In this document: positions 61,359 through 64,000 of the stretch, in pieces
Numbering within the stretch: the stretch's first letter is position 1
How the letters are laid out: each line of letters opens with the position of its first letter
Assembly: GCF_003004785.1 (NCBI RefSeq)
Contig: NZ_PVZS01000004.1
Location: 36,103-100,102, forward strand
DNA from: Alsobacter soli
Lineage (GTDB): Bacteria; Pseudomonadota; Alphaproteobacteria; Rhizobiales; Beijerinckiaceae
Length of the DNA stretch: 64,000 bases
Direction of reading: 5' to 3'
Notes under the pieces: model-generated
Databases searched by the model: none
Told to the model about the DNA's origin: nothing
The model's input: the letters and a program-made list of their open reading frames with translations, nothing else
Made by a program: the position numbers and the translations under genes

Positions 61359-63235
61359 GGCTGCTCTGCAGGTCCGGGCGCCAGCACGACCGCGGCCTGG
61401 CCGGGGATGCGCCATTGGGCGGGTCCCTCGACAAGGGGCGTTCCTGCCCCGCCATAGGCCGGCGCCTCGCTCGACCAAAGCAGGCGCCAGACCAGCCCCT
61501 CGGGCGGCGCCGCCAGCGGCTCGGCCAGGGAGGGTTTCACGAGGTCGCGGCCGAAGTTCACCAGCAGCAGGCGGTCATCTCCCTCTTCGGCGAAGAACCG
61601 GAGCAGGAAGGCGTCGGGTCCGATCACCGCCCCGTCCAGGCCATGGCCCCCCTGGGCGACGAAGACCGGGTCCTCCCGCCTCAGCCGGAGCAGGTCGCGG
61701 TGCAAGGCCACGATCTCGCCGTTCCGTTCCGCCTCGGTCCAGTCGAGCTTGCAGGCGAGGAAAGCGTCCTCGGATCCGGGGTCGCGGGCCGTCGCGGCTT
61801 CGTCTTCGCCCACGCTCTGGAACTGGTCGAGAAAGGCGCGCCGCCCGTTGCGGACGAGTTCGGCAAGCTGTCCGCTGTGGGAGGCGAAATACACGAAGGG
61901 TCGCCGGGAGCCGAATTCCTGTCCCTGGAACAGCATGGGAGTGCCGGGCAGGAGCAGCATGAGGGCGGTGGCGGCGCGCACATTCTGCGGACTGGCGCGG
62001 CGCGCAAGGCGATCGCCTGGCGCCCAGTTGGCGACCTGGTCGTGGTTCTCCAGGAAATTGACGAACTGCTCGGACCGCATGCCCCTGGCCGGCTTGCCGC
62101 GCCGCTGGTCCTGCCACGAATAAACCTGGCCCTGAAACAGAAAGCCGTACTTGGCGGCCGACACGAACTCCTGCGGGGAGCCCTCGTGATCCTTGAAGTA
62201 GGCCTCCGTCCGGCCGGTCAGGGCGACCGTGGCCGAGTGGTGCAGGTCGTCGTTCCAGAGCGCATCGAACCCATAGCCTCCAGCGTCGCGGGGCCGCACC
62301 AGCCTGGCGTGCTGCGGTTCGTTCTCTCCGACGATGATCACCGAGCGGCCCCGCGCGGCTTCGCGGGCGGACTGGGCCAGGACCGCGAGAACGTGCTCGT
62401 CGCCGTCGTCCATGATCGCCTGGGTGGCGTCCACGCGCAGGCCATCGAAATGGAACTCGTCGATCCAGTAGGCCGCGTTGGCGGCAACGAATTCGCGAAC
62501 GCCGGCGCTGCCCTCCCCGTCGAAATTGACGGACTCGCCCCATTCGTTCGCGTGCTTGTCGCTCGTGTAGGGCCCGAAGCAGTTCAGGTAGCAGCCGTCC
62601 GGACCGAAGTGGTTGTAGACCACGTCCAGGATCACGCCCAAGCCGAACCGGTGCGCCTCGTCGACGAAGCGGCGCAGGTCATCCGGTTCGCCGTAGAGCC
62701 TGGTCGGCGCAAAGAGGTCGACGCCGTCGTATCCCCAGCCGAAGCGGCCCGGGAATTCATTGACCGGCATCATCTCGAGGACGGTGATCCCGATGTCGCG
62801 CAGGAAGGGCAGCTTGCCCATGGCGGCCGCCCATGTTCCCTCGGGCGTGAAGGTTCCAACGTGGAACTCGTAGATGACCTGGCCGGCCAATTCGACCCCG
62901 CCCCACGCGCTGTCGCGCCATTCGTACGCGGAGAAGTCCATCACCACGGAAGGGCCGTGCGGCCCTTCCGGCTGGAAGCGTGACGCAGGATCCGGGTAGG
63001 CGTCCTTGCCATCAAGGCGAAACCTATAAGTCGCGCCGGCGCCCAGGCCGGGCGCGAAGAGACTTTGATAGCCGTCGCGCTCAGGCTCGAGGCGCAGTTC
63101 CTCACCGTCGAGGACGAGGTCGACCCGTTCGGCGCGCGGGGCCCACACCCTGAAGCTCACGCCCCCTTCGACCAGTTCAGCTCCGATCGGATATCGCCGC
63201 CTCGCGGCGCCTCGCCCCGTTTGCGCCTGCACCAT
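61349..63235 (-). CDS. treZ: Malto-oligosyltrehalose trehalohydrolase
   Basis: Encodes 628 residues. An N-terminal carbohydrate-binding module (VSFRVWAPRAERVDLVLDG) is followed by a GH13 barrel. Motifs: YEFHVGTFTPEGTW, VILDVVYNHFGPDG, FDGLRVDATQAI with the nucleophile Asp, IIVGENEP with the acid Glu, and NFLENHDQVAN. It frees trehalose from maltooligosyl trehalose made by TreY. TreY is not in the window. The ATG at 63235 (MVQAQTG) is chosen; 68 upstream residues in frame look non-coding. Divergent from the alpha-glucosidase gene. Confidence 0.93.
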   Translation of the reverse strand: MVQAQTGRGAARRRYPIGAELVEGGVSFRVWAPRAERVDLVLDGEELRLEPERDGYQSLFAPGLGAGATYRFRLDGKDAYPDPASRFQPEGPHGPSVVMDFSAYEWRDSAWGGVELAGQVIYEFHVGTFTPEGTWAAAMGKLPFLRDIGITVLEMMPVNEFPGRFGWGYDGVDLFAPTRLYGEPDDLRRFVDEAHRFGLGVILDVVYNHFGPDGCYLNCFGPYTSDKHANEWGESVNFDGEGSAGVREFVAANAAYWIDEFHFDGLRVDATQAIMDDGDEHVLAVLAQSAREAARGRSVIIVGENEPQHARLVRPRDAGGYGFDALWNDDLHHSATVALTGRTEAYFKDHEGSPQEFVSAAKYGFLFQGQVYSWQDQRRGKPARGMRSEQFVNFLENHDQVANWAPGDRLARRASPQNVRAATALMLLLPGTPMLFQGQEFGSRRPFVYFASHSGQLAELVRNGRRAFLDQFQSVGEDEAATARDPGSEDAFLACKLDWTEAERNGEIVALHRDLLRLRREDPVFVAQGGHGLDGAVIGPDAFLLRFFAEEGDDRLLLVNFGRDLVKPSLAEPLAAPPEGLVWRLLWSSEAPAYGGAGTPLVEGPAQWRIPGQAAVVLAPGPAEQPQG

Positions 63236-63437
63236 CGCCCGCCTCTCGTCTGACCAGCCTGCCGGCTTCGCGCCGTGCTTCAGCGTCGCCAGAGAACCCG
63301 CCAGCAAAGGTCCAGTTCCGCCCTTTTCAGGTGGAACCGTCGCCTGCCTGAGGCATTCGGCGGATACGCAGGACAAATCATCCGACCCCGCGCCGCGCGT
63401 CAGCGGAGGGGGTCTTGCGCGCACCAGGAGGACGGGC

Positions 63438-64000
63438 ATGCCGGAGCGGACGTGGTGGAAGCGGGGGATCGTCTACCAGATCTATCCGCGCTCCTTTCAG
63501 GACTCGAACGGCGACGGCCTGGGCGACCTGGAGGGCATCCGCCAGAGACTCGATCACCTGGTCTGGCTGGGCGTCGACGCGCTCTGGATCTCGCCCATCT
63601 ATCCCTCGCCGATGTGCGACGGCGGTTATGACGTCGCCAATTACACGGACATCGACCCGCTGTTCGGCTCTCTCGGCGCGTTCGACCGGCTCATCGCCGA
63701 GGCGCACCGGCGCGGCCTGAAGCTCATCCTCGACTTCGTACCCAACCACACGTCCGACCAGCATGCGTGGTTCAAGGAGAGCCGGTCGTCACGGACAAAC
63801 CCGAAGCGGGACTGGTACATCTGGCGCGATCCCGGGCCGGACGGCGGACCTCCGAACAACTGGATCAGCAATTTCGGCGGCAGCGCCTGGGAGTTCGACG
63901 AGACCACGGGGCAGTACTACTACCACGCCTTCCTGAAGCAGCAGCCGGACCTGAATTGGCGGAATCCCGCATTGCGGCAGGCGATGTTCGACACGCTGCG
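63438..64000 (+). CDS. Alpha-glucosidase-like GH13 enzyme, cut by the right edge
   Basis: The first 187 residues are visible. MPERTWWKRGIVYQIYPRSF, NGDGLGDLEGIRQRLDHLVWLGVDALWISP, PMCDGGYDVANYTDIDPLFG and LILDFVPNHTSDQHAWF are characteristic of GH13 oligo-glucosidases. RDPGPDGGPPNNWISNFGG and YYYHAFLKQQPDLNW point to an AglA-type alpha-glucosidase more than to trehalose synthase. The ATG has a strong AGGAGG site at 63426-63431. The catalytic region is beyond the window. It may share a carbon-storage or trehalose role with treZ. Confidence 0.88.
   Translation, partial: MPERTWWKRGIVYQIYPRSFQDSNGDGLGDLEGIRQRLDHLVWLGVDALWISPIYPSPMCDGGYDVANYTDIDPLFGSLGAFDRLIAEAHRRGLKLILDFVPNHTSDQHAWFKESRSSRTNPKRDWYIWRDPGPDGGPPNNWISNFGGSAWEFDETTGQYYYHAFLKQQPDLNWRNPALRQAMFDTL

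Overview
The window is GC-rich, almost wholly coding, and reads as chromosomal DNA of an alphaproteobacterium, most likely order Hyphomicrobiales (Rhizobiales). The grounds are a GcrA cell-cycle regulator with a cluster of GANTC (CcrM-type) sites in front of it, and an argD-argF-hslO operon. Genus and species cannot be read from the sequence alone. No rRNA, tRNA, CRISPR array, insertion sequence or phage gene was recognised. The left end carries a broken SDR gene. The right end cuts through a GH13 alpha-glucosidase gene.

Layout. (1) 1-1152: SDR remnant and a RidA-family gene. (2) 1503-4729, minus: a five-gene operon of metallophosphoesterase, cupredoxin, small membrane protein, ECF sigma factor and zinc-finger anti-sigma factor; the last four are joined by 4-nt stop/start overlaps. 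(3) 5010-14551: a peptide-type ABC uptake system split over two strands, with gamma-glutamyltransferase, a ROK regulator and a Gfo/Idh/MocA dehydrogenase. (4) 14790-21391: a MetX-like secreted hydrolase and a complete second peptide/nickel-type ABC operon. (5) 21444-23276: a chemoreceptor-like protein with an unusual LytS-like membrane sensor. (6) 23298-32043: a little-known polysaccharide module (TackOD1 protein, processive GT2 synthase, HlyD-type periplasmic protein, TIM-barrel protein), beside a secreted binding-protein-like gene, a secreted glycosidase and a beta-propeller protein. (7) 32204-40552: core genes hslO, argF, argD, gcrA, phoB, phoR, a flippase-like membrane protein and a malate/lactate-type dehydrogenase. 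(8) 40740-43004: proline-rich small protein, aldo/keto reductase, otsB. (9) 43153-60606: a Wzx/Wzy-type exopolysaccharide locus. (10) 60822-64000: cobU, treZ and the start of an alpha-glucosidase gene.

How they work together. Region 9 holds most of a Wzx/Wzy pathway: WecB and WecC make UDP-ManNAcA, an AsnB-type amidotransferase could amidate a uronic acid, a WcaJ/ExoY-type enzyme primes the lipid carrier, several glycosyltransferases extend the repeat, and a flippase, a VpsF-like polymerase and a Wzz-type chain-length protein complete it. Its Wzz-type protein has a kinase-like domain without the Walker A lysine and without a tyrosine tail. No outer-membrane exporter (Wza) is present. Three promoter regions of this locus share CAACC/GGTTG inverted repeats, suggesting a common regulator. 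Region 6 is the best candidate for an undescribed system: a second, synthase-type polysaccharide machine whose lead gene encodes a cysteine-rich TackOD1 protein.
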